This document shows, one piece after another, positions 40,583 to 49,200 of a stretch of DNA of 64,000 nucleotides. Made by a program: the position numbers and the translations under genes. Below the pieces are notes generated by a model. That model worked only from the letters and a program-made list of their open reading frames with translations, searched no databases and was not told the DNA's origin. The stretch's first letter is position 1; every line of letters begins with the position of its first letter. Source of the DNA: an uncultured Acetatifactor sp. (GTDB taxonomy: Bacteria > Bacillota > Clostridia > Lachnospirales > Lachnospiraceae); NCBI GenBank assembly GCA_947630715.1, contig CANRIP010000007.1:32749-96748 (forward strand), in the 5' to 3' direction.

Positions 40583-41593
40583 ATGTCAAACAGCATCGTG
40601 CCAAAAAACTATACTTCACACCTGAATCTTTATGAAACGCAGGCGGCCATCAAAACCGTAAAGGACTTTTTTCAGAATCTTCTGGCGGAACGGCTGAATC
40701 TTCTGCGTGTATCCGCGCCGCTCTTTGTGGATCCGCTGTCCGGCCTGAATGACAACTTAAACGGCATCGAGCGGCCCGTCAGTTTCGACATCAAATATCA
40801 GAACGGCCGGGAGGGAGAAATCGTCCAGTCCCTGGCAAAATGGAAAAGATACGCGTTACAGAAATACGGTTTCTCCGTAGGGGAAGGGCTTTATACCGAC
40901 ATGAGCGCCATCCGCCGGGATGAGGAGGCGGACAACATCCATTCCATTTATGTGGATCAGTGGGATTGGGAAAAGATCATTTCCAAGGAAGACCGAAATC
41001 TGGACACTCTGAAAGATACAGTGCGCACCGTGTACAAGGTGCTGCGCAAAACGGAAAAGTACCTGTCCATTCAGTATGATTACATAGAAGAAATCCTGCC
41101 TCATGATATTTTCTTTATTACTACAAGGGAACTGGCGGAAATGTTCCCCGATTATTCCCCCAAGGAGCGGGAATATTACATTGCCAAAGCGAAGGGCGCC
41201 GTCTGCCTGATGCAGATCGGGGACGATCTGGAGAACGGCGAACCTCATGACGGCAGAGCGCCGGACTATGACGATTGGTCGCTGAACGCGGATATCATCG
41301 TGTATTATCCGGTGCTGGACATTGCCCTGGAGCTGTCCAGCATGGGAATCCGGGTGGATAAAGACTCCCTGGCCAGCCAGTTGAAAAAAGCCGGATGTCC
41401 TGAAAGAGCCGATCTGCCTTTCCACAAGGCGATCCTGAACGAAGAACTGCCGTATACCATCGGCGGCGGGATCGGACAGTCCCGCATCTGCATGTTCTTT
41501 CTCCGAAAGGCCCATATTGGAGAAGTACAGTGCTCCCTCTGGCCGGAAAACGTCATGGCGGAAGCGAAAAAAATCGGTCTGCAGCTTTTGTAA
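40583..41593 (+). CDS. asnA: Aspartate--ammonia ligase (asparagine synthetase A)
   Basis: A 336-residue class II synthetase-like enzyme that makes asparagine from aspartate, ammonia and ATP. Diagnostic stretches: V-S-A-P-L-F-V, R-P-V-S-F-D, G-L-Y-T-D-M-S-A-I-R-R-D-E, D-Q-W-D-W-E-K, and the C-terminal G-G-G-I-G-Q-S-R-I-C-M-F-F-L-R-K. Length matches the family (about 330). ATG 40583 follows AGGATAGGAAAC; the frame is open 23 codons further upstream without a better site. It stands alone, with its own promoter and terminator. Functionally it complements the glutamate synthase genes further right. Confidence 0.96.
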   Translation: MSNSIVPKNYTSHLNLYETQAAIKTVKDFFQNLLAERLNLLRVSAPLFVDPLSGLNDNLNGIERPVSFDIKYQNGREGEIVQSLAKWKRYALQKYGFSVGEGLYTDMSAIRRDEEADNIHSIYVDQWDWEKIISKEDRNLDTLKDTVRTVYKVLRKTEKYLSIQYDYIEEILPHDIFFITTRELAEMFPDYSPKEREYYIAKAKGAVCLMQIGDDLENGEPHDGRAPDYDDWSLNADIIVYYPVLDIALELSSMGIRVDKDSLASQLKKAGCPERADLPFHKAILNEELPYTIGGGIGQSRICMFFLRKAHIGEVQCSLWPENVMAEAKKIGLQLL

Positions 41594-41616
41594 GCTGCGG
41601 ACCGTTTTTATTTTTG
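41576..41616 (+). terminator. asnA terminator overlapping the end of the gene
   Basis: GGTCTGCAGCTT pairs with AAGCTGCGGACC (one G-T pair) around TTGT, followed by GTTTTTATTTTT. The 5' arm is the last codons of asnA and the stop codon lies in the loop and 3' arm. Confidence 0.92.
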
Positions 41617-41737
41617 TCTGATTTCCTGCCGTCTGATTCCCTGCCGTTTCCTTTTCTGATGTCTGATTCTACCGTTTGATCTCTTGCCGATTGATCCCTT
41701 GCCGTTTCTTTTTCCTGCCGTCTAATCTCCTGCCGTT
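41617..41737. repeat. Degenerate repeats in the asnA-glycosyltransferase gap
   Basis: Seven or so imperfect copies of CTGCCGTYTGATYYC (unit 12-16 bases) fill the space between the asnA terminator and the stop codon of the converging gene. Nothing else is seen there. Confidence 0.75.
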
Positions 41738-43675
41738 TTACCGGTATACGGCGAATTTTTCATTCTCATAGGAAAGCTCGTATTGCCAGTCCTCCATAAA
41801 CCGTCTCAAAAGATCCCACTTTGCATCTTGGGAGATCTGTTCCCTCACCCTTTCCTCCAGGGGGGAAACTTCCGATCCCTGCCCTGCGCCCTGGTTTTCC
41901 TGGATCCAGGACTGATACCGTTTCTCCACCATGATGACCGGGCGATAACCGGCATCCTGCTCCATGGCAAGCGAAACCTGCTCCAGCTCGCTCTCCATCT
42001 GCCCCGCGCTGTAAGAATCCAAATCGCTCCAGGGGTTAAAAGCGGACGGCATCTGCAAATAGAAAGAAAGCGACGGAACATCCCCGTACAGGATCACTTC
42101 CTTCCCCGTCAGATTTTCCTTTGCCACATACTCGCTGATCTGCGTCATCCAGCGCGCCCTTTCCTCGCTCATGCGCACACCCTCCAACACAGAATTGCCC
42201 TGGGCGTAGCTGTCCACGTTTCGCACTCCCGTCCCCTCCGAGAACACAAACGTAGCCCCAAAGCAGGAAAACTGGAAGAAACACAGAAACAGTACGGCCG
42301 CCAGAACACATTTGGCGGGAAAGACCCGCAGCCGGAGGTTCAGGATCTTTTTGTCCGACGCCTGGGCGATAAACCGGACGCTTTCCCATACCACATAGGG
42401 AGCCGCCAGAAACAGATTGTTGAAACTCGAATACACCCCGTTATTGCTGCCAATGGATGTAATCACCACAATCAGAAACATCATGCCGCTGAACAGCTTT
42501 TCCCTGACGGAACAGCCCGGGCACAGGACGCGCACCAGCGCAATCAGCATGGCAAGCATCAGGAACAAGATGCCCGGGCGCACCATGGAGTCATAACTGT
42601 AAAAAAGAAAGGACGCGTAATGGCGGCTGTACAGCCACAGCGGCACAGCGAGTCCCGTGGCGCACCCCAGCGCCCTGACGCAGACCCGCGCCCATTTCCG
42701 ATCCTTCTTCAGACATTTTTCCTGCACCCGACAGGCCGCGCCGTAAAGAACTGTCCCCGCCGCCAGAATCAGGCAGATCCGCACCATCCAGTACAGGTGA
42801 TCCCAGTATGTCCTGGCCAGGCCCTTCAGCATGGACAGCGCCTTGTAATCCGGGGCTGCTGCCGGCATGGCAAGGAGCCTTTGAATCCCCTCTATGTAAG
42901 AACCGAGCCCATAGCGCATATGAAGGTCCGTAAACAATACCGCAAGCGCCGCCAAATATCCCAGGACACACCAGAGAGTGTGCCGTCCCAGACGGGTCCA
43001 GAACCCCTCCACCCTATCTTTCATGCCCGCCTTTTGAAACGTCCTCTCCAGCATCACGTCATATCCCCAGACGCCCAGAATCAGCGCCGCTTCCGGCAGA
43101 TTGGAAAACCGCGCCAGCACATTGCATCCAAGGCATACGCCCGCCGCAAACAAAAACCACTTCTTTTCCCCGGTCAGTCCCAGATACAGGAAGATCACAC
43201 AAAAAAGCAGAAACCCGTAAGTGATATAATCATACAGCTTTGCGGTAGGACACCAGCAAAGGTTCAGGGCGGTAAATTCACCCAAAAAAGCCACCCAGGG
43301 GCGCATCTTGATTTCCCGGACGCAGAAGAAATAAGCCGCCAGGGCAAACGCGCTCACAAACAGCCCTGTGTAAATATTCATGCCCCGAAGCGTATTCCCG
43401 TTTGGCAGGCCGGTAAGGAAATGCCCCACTCCGTTGGAAAGGTAGGTGGCAAACAGCCACATGGGATCCATGTGTTCCGTCCCCACATACTGATAATTGG
43501 CATAATTATATCCCGTGTCCCAGAGATCCAGCCCAATGTTCACATGCCGCAGAGGATAAAAGGCCAGCGCCAGCACAAACAGGCTTTCCAGGAGGTTTTG
43601 GATCCGTTTCAGGGTTTCCGCTCCCTGGGGGCCGCGTTTTGTTCCTCTGCCCCGAAACTGCGTTGTTTCAGTCAT
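41738..43675 (-). CDS. Polytopic membrane protein, glycosyltransferase-like
   Basis: A 645-residue protein with about a dozen predicted TM helices over residues 20-500 and a C-terminal soluble tail of about 140 residues (from V-F-S-E-G-T-G-V-R). Early residues show the D-L-W-D-T-G-Y-N-Y motif in a first extracellular loop; acidic pairs at this place are typical of GT39/GT-C type glycosyltransferases that use lipid-linked sugars, but no specific family is certain. The start ATG overlaps the stop of the acyltransferase gene by 8 bases, showing an operon. Together with the acyltransferase it likely builds or decorates a surface glycan. Alternative: a transporter of unknown type. Confidence 0.65.
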   Translation of the reverse strand: MTETTQFRGRGTKRGPQGAETLKRIQNLLESLFVLALAFYPLRHVNIGLDLWDTGYNYANYQYVGTEHMDPMWLFATYLSNGVGHFLTGLPNGNTLRGMNIYTGLFVSAFALAAYFFCVREIKMRPWVAFLGEFTALNLCWCPTAKLYDYITYGFLLFCVIFLYLGLTGEKKWFLFAAGVCLGCNVLARFSNLPEAALILGVWGYDVMLERTFQKAGMKDRVEGFWTRLGRHTLWCVLGYLAALAVLFTDLHMRYGLGSYIEGIQRLLAMPAAAPDYKALSMLKGLARTYWDHLYWMVRICLILAAGTVLYGAACRVQEKCLKKDRKWARVCVRALGCATGLAVPLWLYSRHYASFLFYSYDSMVRPGILFLMLAMLIALVRVLCPGCSVREKLFSGMMFLIVVITSIGSNNGVYSSFNNLFLAAPYVVWESVRFIAQASDKKILNLRLRVFPAKCVLAAVLFLCFFQFSCFGATFVFSEGTGVRNVDSYAQGNSVLEGVRMSEERARWMTQISEYVAKENLTGKEVILYGDVPSLSFYLQMPSAFNPWSDLDSYSAGQMESELEQVSLAMEQDAGYRPVIMVEKRYQSWIQENQGAGQGSEVSPLEERVREQISQDAKWDLLRRFMEDWQYELSYENEKFAVYR

Positions 43676-44936
43676 GTCCGCTCTCATTTCCGGCGGAATG
43701 CTCCGCCTGTTTGCTTTCCACAAAGTCCGCGCCCGCTTTTTCTCGGAAACAGTCGTCCAGCCGGGCCGCCCTTTCCCGGAGACGCCTGTATGGGGCAAGC
43801 CGGCACAGCCCCTGATCCAGTCCCCGCACCAAAAGCTCCCGCAGCCTGTCCACCAGGATTCCCACGGCAAACACACAAACCGACGCCACCATCACCCAGA
43901 GCAGGAACCACACCGCAAACCAAAGGCCGGCAGCCAGGCTCCCCCGGGGCCTGGCGGACGCCGCCAGGAGATCGTCCGCTCCCAGCCAGCTTTGCCAACT
44001 GTAACGGAAACCCAGATTTTCATGCAGCAAATATACCCCCAGGGTATAGGGAGCGATCTTTACCACCGCCGCCCCAAACCGTCCTGACAGTTTCAGTCTG
44101 CGGAAGGCGAAAAACAATCCCACCGCCGCCAGAAACGGCAGAATGTGGTTGTACTCCAGAAACATCCCCTGCATCCGTCCCAGACGCCCCGTCCGCTGAT
44201 AGATCAGCCGAAGGCCCATAGCCCCGCCGAACACCAGAAGACTCCCGGTCAGATAAAGGGCGATGCCCCTTCCCTTCTTTTCCAGAAAGGGAATCCCGAA
44301 ACGGCGCACATAAGCCGCCGACACAAACACACACAGATACCACAGGCAGTCATACCCACGCCCGTCCGTCTCAAACCGGACAGGCAAAAGGCTTTTGGGG
44401 AGACTGAAAACCAAAAGCAAAAGAATCGCCGCCGTTCCCAACTGGCGTTTGGTCATTCTGCGGATCCCGGCCCCCACAAAGGGCAGCAGCACATACAGAA
44501 ACACATAGGCGGTCATAAACCAGTAATGGTTCATGGAAACAGGGAAGAAGATGGTGAGAAGAAAATGGATATCAAAGTCCGTTTCCCTCATAATGCCGGT
44601 CAGAGCTCCCGCCAGGCCGAAACACACCGAATACATCCACACCTGGAGCCACAGCCGAAAAAGGCGGCTGGGCCGGAAGGGGGAAACGCACAGAAAATAA
44701 CCGCTGATCAGCATATACAAATTGACGGCCACCACGCACAGGCATTCCAAAAGCCAGGCCGCCGTCTCCGCAGGGGAAAAGGGCATTTTCTCCGGTCCCG
44801 CCAGAAGATTCCCCTTCCCCAGATAATGCATCACCACCACCATCAGCATGGCCACGCAGCGAAGCAGCTCCAGATTGGCCTGTCGTCCCGGGCCGGAAAC
44901 GGCTGTGGGCCGCTCCTTTTGTTTTTGTTCCCTCAT
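43668..44936 (-). CDS. Acyltransferase 3 family membrane protein
   Basis: A 422-residue integral membrane protein with ten or so TM helices. N-terminal N-L-E-L-L-R-C-V-A-M-L-M-V-V-V-M-H-Y shows the family's conserved R...H pair, and I-F-F-P-V-S-M-N-H-Y-W-F-M-T-A-Y the second motif. Acyl_transf_3 proteins move acetyl or succinyl groups onto extracellular sugars such as peptidoglycan, teichoic acid or exopolysaccharide. The C-terminus carries an extra hydrophilic Arg-rich tail. It lies 34 bases after the GH43 lipoprotein gene and overlaps the membrane glycosyltransferase-like gene, forming a surface-polymer operon. Confidence 0.87.
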   Translation of the reverse strand: MREQKQKERPTAVSGPGRQANLELLRCVAMLMVVVMHYLGKGNLLAGPEKMPFSPAETAAWLLECLCVVAVNLYMLISGYFLCVSPFRPSRLFRLWLQVWMYSVCFGLAGALTGIMRETDFDIHFLLTIFFPVSMNHYWFMTAYVFLYVLLPFVGAGIRRMTKRQLGTAAILLLLVFSLPKSLLPVRFETDGRGYDCLWYLCVFVSAAYVRRFGIPFLEKKGRGIALYLTGSLLVFGGAMGLRLIYQRTGRLGRMQGMFLEYNHILPFLAAVGLFFAFRRLKLSGRFGAAVVKIAPYTLGVYLLHENLGFRYSWQSWLGADDLLAASARPRGSLAAGLWFAVWFLLWVMVASVCVFAVGILVDRLRELLVRGLDQGLCRLAPYRRLRERAARLDDCFREKAGADFVESKQAEHSAGNESGHD

Positions 44937-44970
44937 GGCAAAAGCTCCGTTTCCTTGTATTCCCTCCGGA

Positions 44971-47397
44971 TTACCCCTGGTTTTTCTCAGGGTTCACCAG
45001 GGCCGCTATGTCCTCGTCGGAAAGAACGCAGTCATATATTCCCACATTATCCATCTTGCCCGAGAAATCCGGGTCGGCGAAGAAAGACCCTCCCAGGCAG
45101 TTGTGGGACGCTCTCGGGAACGTGTCCATGATCACGGTGTAATCGCCGGTTCCCTGCTGTACCCTCACGCCGTTTACATAAGTGGCCATCTCTCTGTCCG
45201 TGATGGTGACCGTCACGGTATACCAGCGGTTTTGATGGCTGGGGTCGCTGAAATAATCCCAGGTATAGGGCCGGCCGATGTCCGCGCCGTAATAGCCGAC
45301 CTTATCCCCTCCCGTCCAGTCCGTCACGCTGCTGAATCCCTGTGTGAAATGATAGGCATAGTCGCCCGGATCCTCCCCCACTTTTCCGTCTCCCAGCATA
45401 AAAACGGATGTCCAGTCGCTGGCGTAATCCCAGACCAGAATATCCGCGGTCAGGGTGATTCCCTTGGAAAAATCCTGCTCGGTGAGATCCGGTAGCTGCG
45501 CATAGGTTTTTCCGTAGGAGTAAGCGTCCCCGGCCAGGCACAAAACCCCGTCCTGGATTTTTGCCTCCCCCGAAAGGGGCAGCTCGTCCTCCCTGTCAAA
45601 GCAGAAACCAAACACCGGCTGCGTCTGAATCCGGGAAAAATCCGTTCCGGGAGTCCCCTGGTCGCTGGGATGGGCCGCCTCCGTTTCCTCCGCCGGCTCA
45701 TAGTCCGTACTGTCGGAAACCTTTACGCCAAAGACGGTGGTATTATCATCCCCGATAGCCGTGAAAGTCATCCGAAGTACGCTTTCCTCGGCCTCATCGT
45801 GCTGGCGGAAGAAGACGCCCCGATAAACGGTGCCGTCGATCTCCAGGGTGGCGTAACAGGCGCCCTCCGTTTGTTTCCAGGTGCCGGTATGATCTCCGGC
45901 CACAATGCCGCCCGGCAGCAGTACCACGGTCTGGGGTTTCTTAACCGACGGCCCGTCCGAGGCCGTGCCGTGGTTCAGCCACTCGTATGTGCCCGTCAGG
46001 CTGTCTTCCTCGTAACCCGTCCGGGAGATTTCATCGTTCCTGTTTTCAAATACCGCGGTTACCGGCCAGCCCGCCTCGTTGATAAACTGCTGATGCACTC
46101 TGACTTCAAACATCTCCCCGCCCCGCTGGAACCGGGTGTGGTAGATCAGATACCTGCTCCCGTCCTGATCGATAAAGGCGGAGCAGTGGCCCGGCGAGCG
46201 ATACCCGTTTTCATGGCAGGAAAAGGCGTAATTCCCCATCACTTTAATGCCGATGTCATACTGGTTGGTCCCCCGGGAGTCAAAGACCGCGTTGTGTCCC
46301 ATAGCGTCCACATAAGGCCCCTCCGGGGAGGTGGAGCGGAACAGCCGCATATTGTATCCGCTCTTGGAGTCCAGGTAATTATAGGTCACATATAAATAGT
46401 AATAACCGGTCTGTTCGTCATAGAGGATGTAGGGCCCCTCCCCGGAAAGGGTATGGCCGCAGGCGATACGGGTGCCAAAATATTTGTCAATGACGCGGCC
46501 GTCCTGGGTGACCCCGTCCTTCCCGGGATAAATCGCGTCCCCCGTGGCAGGATCCAGCTCCAGCAGGTAAATGCCGCCGGACCAGGAGCCATAACACATC
46601 CACATTCTGCCCTGGGCGTCCTCAAAGACCGCGGGATCGATGGCGTTAGGGGCGTAATCCGTATTGTACGCGGTATCCGTCGCCCAGTTGTCGTTAAACC
46701 CTTCTTCGATGCGCCCCTGGCTCATCAGCTCGTCCAGGTTGGTATTGGTCCACAGCTTGTCCACGCTGCTGCCGCCATCCTTCGCGCTCTCCTTCGTAAA
46801 CCCGGAGTAGATCAGCGTCCCCCGATAGACATAGCCTCCGTCCGGACGGTCGGAAACCGCGTAGGCGATAGCGGATCTGCAATAGGTGGAGGAGGTGCAA
46901 AAGTAAATCATATACGCTCCCTTGCTGCCGTCCTCGTTGACATAACGCTCGTTATAGATAACGTCCGGGGCCCATACCGCATAACCGCCCCGGCAGTCGG
47001 CATCGTTTTCTCCCGCCCACTGAAAGGGCTCGGAAAGATTCCGGGAGAGATCGCCGTACAGAGTGTTGTCCACAGACTGGTACCCGTTGGTGAAGATTTT
47101 CCAGTTCACCAGATCGTCGGATGAGGCCGCGGTGATATGGGTGCCAAACAGATAGTAAATGGGTTTCCCGTCCTTCCCCGTCTCCCCAAAAATTGCAGGG
47201 TCATGAACCGCCACCCGATCCGGGGTTTTTAAGGGGTTGTTTGTTTCATCCGTTGCTTCCTTTTCTTCCCCCGCAGGATGGTTTTCCACCTGTCCGGCGC
47301 CTCCGTCCGCGCCAGCGGGATCCGTACATGCCGTGCATCCCGCAACCACCCCCGCGAAAAACATACCCCGAAACAGCCGTTTCCATACTCTCCTCAT
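44971..47397 (-). CDS. GH43 lipoprotein with C-terminal LamG-like domain
   Basis: An 808-residue protein. ATG 47395-47397 has GGGAGGAAGT just before it and leads to a lipoprotein signal: basic n-region, F-F-A-G-V-V-A-G-C with Cys-21. A Gly/Glu/Asn linker follows, then a GH43-like propeller (about 60-430) with V-H-D-P-A-I-F, Y-A-V-W-A-P-D-V-I-Y, N-A-I-D-P-A-V-F-E-D and E-G-P-Y-I-L-Y, typical of endo-arabinanase-like members; a small beta domain (about 440-560); and a LamG-like domain (about 600-800) with Y-T-V-T-V-T-I-T-D-R. It should act outside the cell, probably on arabinan or arabinoxylan side chains, anchored to the membrane. It heads the acyltransferase/glycosyltransferase operon. Confidence 0.86.
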   Translation of the reverse strand: MRRVWKRLFRGMFFAGVVAGCTACTDPAGADGGAGQVENHPAGEEKEATDETNNPLKTPDRVAVHDPAIFGETGKDGKPIYYLFGTHITAASSDDLVNWKIFTNGYQSVDNTLYGDLSRNLSEPFQWAGENDADCRGGYAVWAPDVIYNERYVNEDGSKGAYMIYFCTSSTYCRSAIAYAVSDRPDGGYVYRGTLIYSGFTKESAKDGGSSVDKLWTNTNLDELMSQGRIEEGFNDNWATDTAYNTDYAPNAIDPAVFEDAQGRMWMCYGSWSGGIYLLELDPATGDAIYPGKDGVTQDGRVIDKYFGTRIACGHTLSGEGPYILYDEQTGYYYLYVTYNYLDSKSGYNMRLFRSTSPEGPYVDAMGHNAVFDSRGTNQYDIGIKVMGNYAFSCHENGYRSPGHCSAFIDQDGSRYLIYHTRFQRGGEMFEVRVHQQFINEAGWPVTAVFENRNDEISRTGYEEDSLTGTYEWLNHGTASDGPSVKKPQTVVLLPGGIVAGDHTGTWKQTEGACYATLEIDGTVYRGVFFRQHDEAEESVLRMTFTAIGDDNTTVFGVKVSDSTDYEPAEETEAAHPSDQGTPGTDFSRIQTQPVFGFCFDREDELPLSGEAKIQDGVLCLAGDAYSYGKTYAQLPDLTEQDFSKGITLTADILVWDYASDWTSVFMLGDGKVGEDPGDYAYHFTQGFSSVTDWTGGDKVGYYGADIGRPYTWDYFSDPSHQNRWYTVTVTITDREMATYVNGVRVQQGTGDYTVIMDTFPRASHNCLGGSFFADPDFSGKMDNVGIYDCVLSDEDIAALVNPEKNQG

Positions 47398-47516
47398 ACT
47401 TCCTCCCATCCGCCGGCATCCGCGGCGGGACTGCCATCCGTTTCCCGTCCCTGGCCGCCGTCTGTCTGCCATATCTTCATCATATCCCACATGGGTTCCG
47501 CTGTCAACCGAAGCGT

Positions 47517-47561
47517 GGGAAACGCCGCGGCTGCCCCATGGGGGCGGCTGCGGCGTTTCCC
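47517..47561. terminator. Large hairpin after gltD
   Basis: A 12-bp perfect inverted repeat (GGGAAACGCCGC 47517-47528, GCGGCGTTTCCC 47550-47561) extended inwards by GGCTGCCCC/GGGGCGGCT with an ATG loop. No T-run follows on either strand, so it may be a T-less terminator or an RNA-stability element between gltD and the GH43 lipoprotein gene. Confidence 0.6.
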
Positions 47562-47598
47562 TGTCCTGTCAGTCCCGTTTTCGGTATGTCCTGGATCC

Positions 47599-49092
47599 TT
47601 ACTGTACCACCAGGTTGGAGTAGCCCATCAGGCTTTCATCCACGGCCCTGGCGGTTTCCCGTCCTTCCCGGATAGCCCATACCACCAGGGACTGTCCTCT
47701 GTGCATATCGCCGGTGACAAACACGTTTTCCCTGCTGGTCTGGTAGGACCCGGGGGCGGTTTTCACGTTGGTTCTTTCGTTTAATTCCACGCCGAAGGCC
47801 TCCGCCACATAGCTCTGGGCCCCCAAAAACCCGGCGGCGATCAGCACAATATCCGCCTCCAGAAGTTTCTCGCTGCCGGGGATTTCCTTGCTGATCATCC
47901 GGCCGCTGGAGGCATCCTTCTCCCAGGAAAGTTTGACGATTTTCACCCCTTTCAGGCGGCCGTCCTCCCCTTTGACAAACTCCTTCACCGTGGATTCGTA
48001 AATCCGGGGATCCTGTCCGTACAGGGCGATGGCCTCCTGCTGGCCGTAATCGGTTTTGCAGACCTTGGGCCATTCCGGCCAGGGATTGTTTTCCGCCCGA
48101 TGATCCGGCGCTTTCGGCATCATTTCGATCTGGGTCACGCTCTTTGCCCCATGGCGGATTGCGGTTCCCACACAGTCATTCCCCGTATCGCCCCCGCCGA
48201 TGATCACCACATGTTTCCCCTTTGTATCCACATACTTTTGATCCTGAAAGTCGGAATCCAGCAGGCTTTTCGTATTTGCCTTCAGAAAATCCACCGCAAA
48301 ATAAATGCCCTCCGCGTCCCTTCCCGGAGCCTTGATATCCCTGGGATGAGACGCTCCGCAGGCCAGCACCACCCGGTCGAAATCCCTAAACAGCCGGTCG
48401 GCCTTCATATCCTTTCCCACGTCCACGCCGGTGACAAAGGTTACGCCCTCCTCCTCCATGATTTTCCGTTTGCGTTCCACAATGTGCTTTTCCAGTTTCA
48501 TGTTGGGGATGCCGTACATCAAAAGCCCTCCCACCCGGTCGGATCTTTCGTACACCGTCACGGAATGGCCCCGCTTGTTCAACTGATCCGCCGCCGCCAG
48601 CCCGGAGGGCCCGCTGCCGATCACCGCGATCTTCTTTCCCGTCCTGACCCTGGGCGGTTTCGCCGCCGCATATCCCTTCTCATAGGCGTTTTCTATGATG
48701 GCGTACTCGTTTTCTTTCGTCGCCACCGGATCCCCGTTCAGCCCGCAGGTGCATGCCGCCTCACAGAGCGCCGGACACACTCTGGAGGTAAACTCCGGGA
48801 AATTATTGGTCTTTTTCAGGCGGTTATAGGCCTGTTCCCAGTTCCCCGTATACACCAGATCGTTCCACTCGGGAATCAGATTGTGCAGCGGGCAGCCGCT
48901 GGTCATTCCGCAGATCGTCATGCCGGACTGGCAGAAGGGAACGCCGCATTCCATACACCGCGCCCCCTGCAGCCTCTGCTTTTCCATGGGAAGGTGCTCA
49001 TGGAACTCATGAAAATGCTTGATCCGCTTTTTCGGATCCTGTTCCTTGCTGACCTCCCTCTGATATTCCATAAAACCGGTAGGTTTTCCCAT
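47599..49092 (-). CDS. gltD: Glutamate synthase small subunit
   Basis: A 497-residue FAD/NADPH oxidoreductase. N-terminal cysteines C-M-E-C-G-V-P-F-C and C-P-L-H (about 42-65) and C-P-A-L-C-E-A-A-C-T-C-G (about 106-117) bind two 4Fe-4S clusters; the FAD site is G-S-G-P-S-G-L-A-A-A-D (about 158-168); the NAD(P)H site is I-I-G-G-G-D-T-G-N-D (about 298-307); the C-terminal V-F-V-T-G-D-M-H-R-G-Q-S-L-V-V-W-A-I-R-E-G closes the FAD domain. It passes electrons from NAD(P)H to the large subunit. It follows gltB at 108 bases on the same strand. Confidence 0.96.
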   Translation of the reverse strand: MGKPTGFMEYQREVSKEQDPKKRIKHFHEFHEHLPMEKQRLQGARCMECGVPFCQSGMTICGMTSGCPLHNLIPEWNDLVYTGNWEQAYNRLKKTNNFPEFTSRVCPALCEAACTCGLNGDPVATKENEYAIIENAYEKGYAAAKPPRVRTGKKIAVIGSGPSGLAAADQLNKRGHSVTVYERSDRVGGLLMYGIPNMKLEKHIVERKRKIMEEEGVTFVTGVDVGKDMKADRLFRDFDRVVLACGASHPRDIKAPGRDAEGIYFAVDFLKANTKSLLDSDFQDQKYVDTKGKHVVIIGGGDTGNDCVGTAIRHGAKSVTQIEMMPKAPDHRAENNPWPEWPKVCKTDYGQQEAIALYGQDPRIYESTVKEFVKGEDGRLKGVKIVKLSWEKDASSGRMISKEIPGSEKLLEADIVLIAAGFLGAQSYVAEAFGVELNERTNVKTAPGSYQTSRENVFVTGDMHRGQSLVVWAIREGRETARAVDESLMGYSNLVVQ

Positions 49093-49200
49093 TTCTTTCT
49101 CCTCTCCGGGTTTTCACCCCTCAGGTCCGCGGCTTTGCATTCCCGCGCATGCCGCGTCAACCGTAACTGTCATGCAACCGATCCCCCAGGGCCCGTCCTG

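Noticed and set aside
41783..44221. Long plus-strand open frame of about 810 codons
   Set aside because: Lies exactly opposite the membrane glycosyltransferase-like and acyltransferase genes, is rich in His, Pro and Arg in the way of reverse frames, and has no ribosome binding site or family motif.
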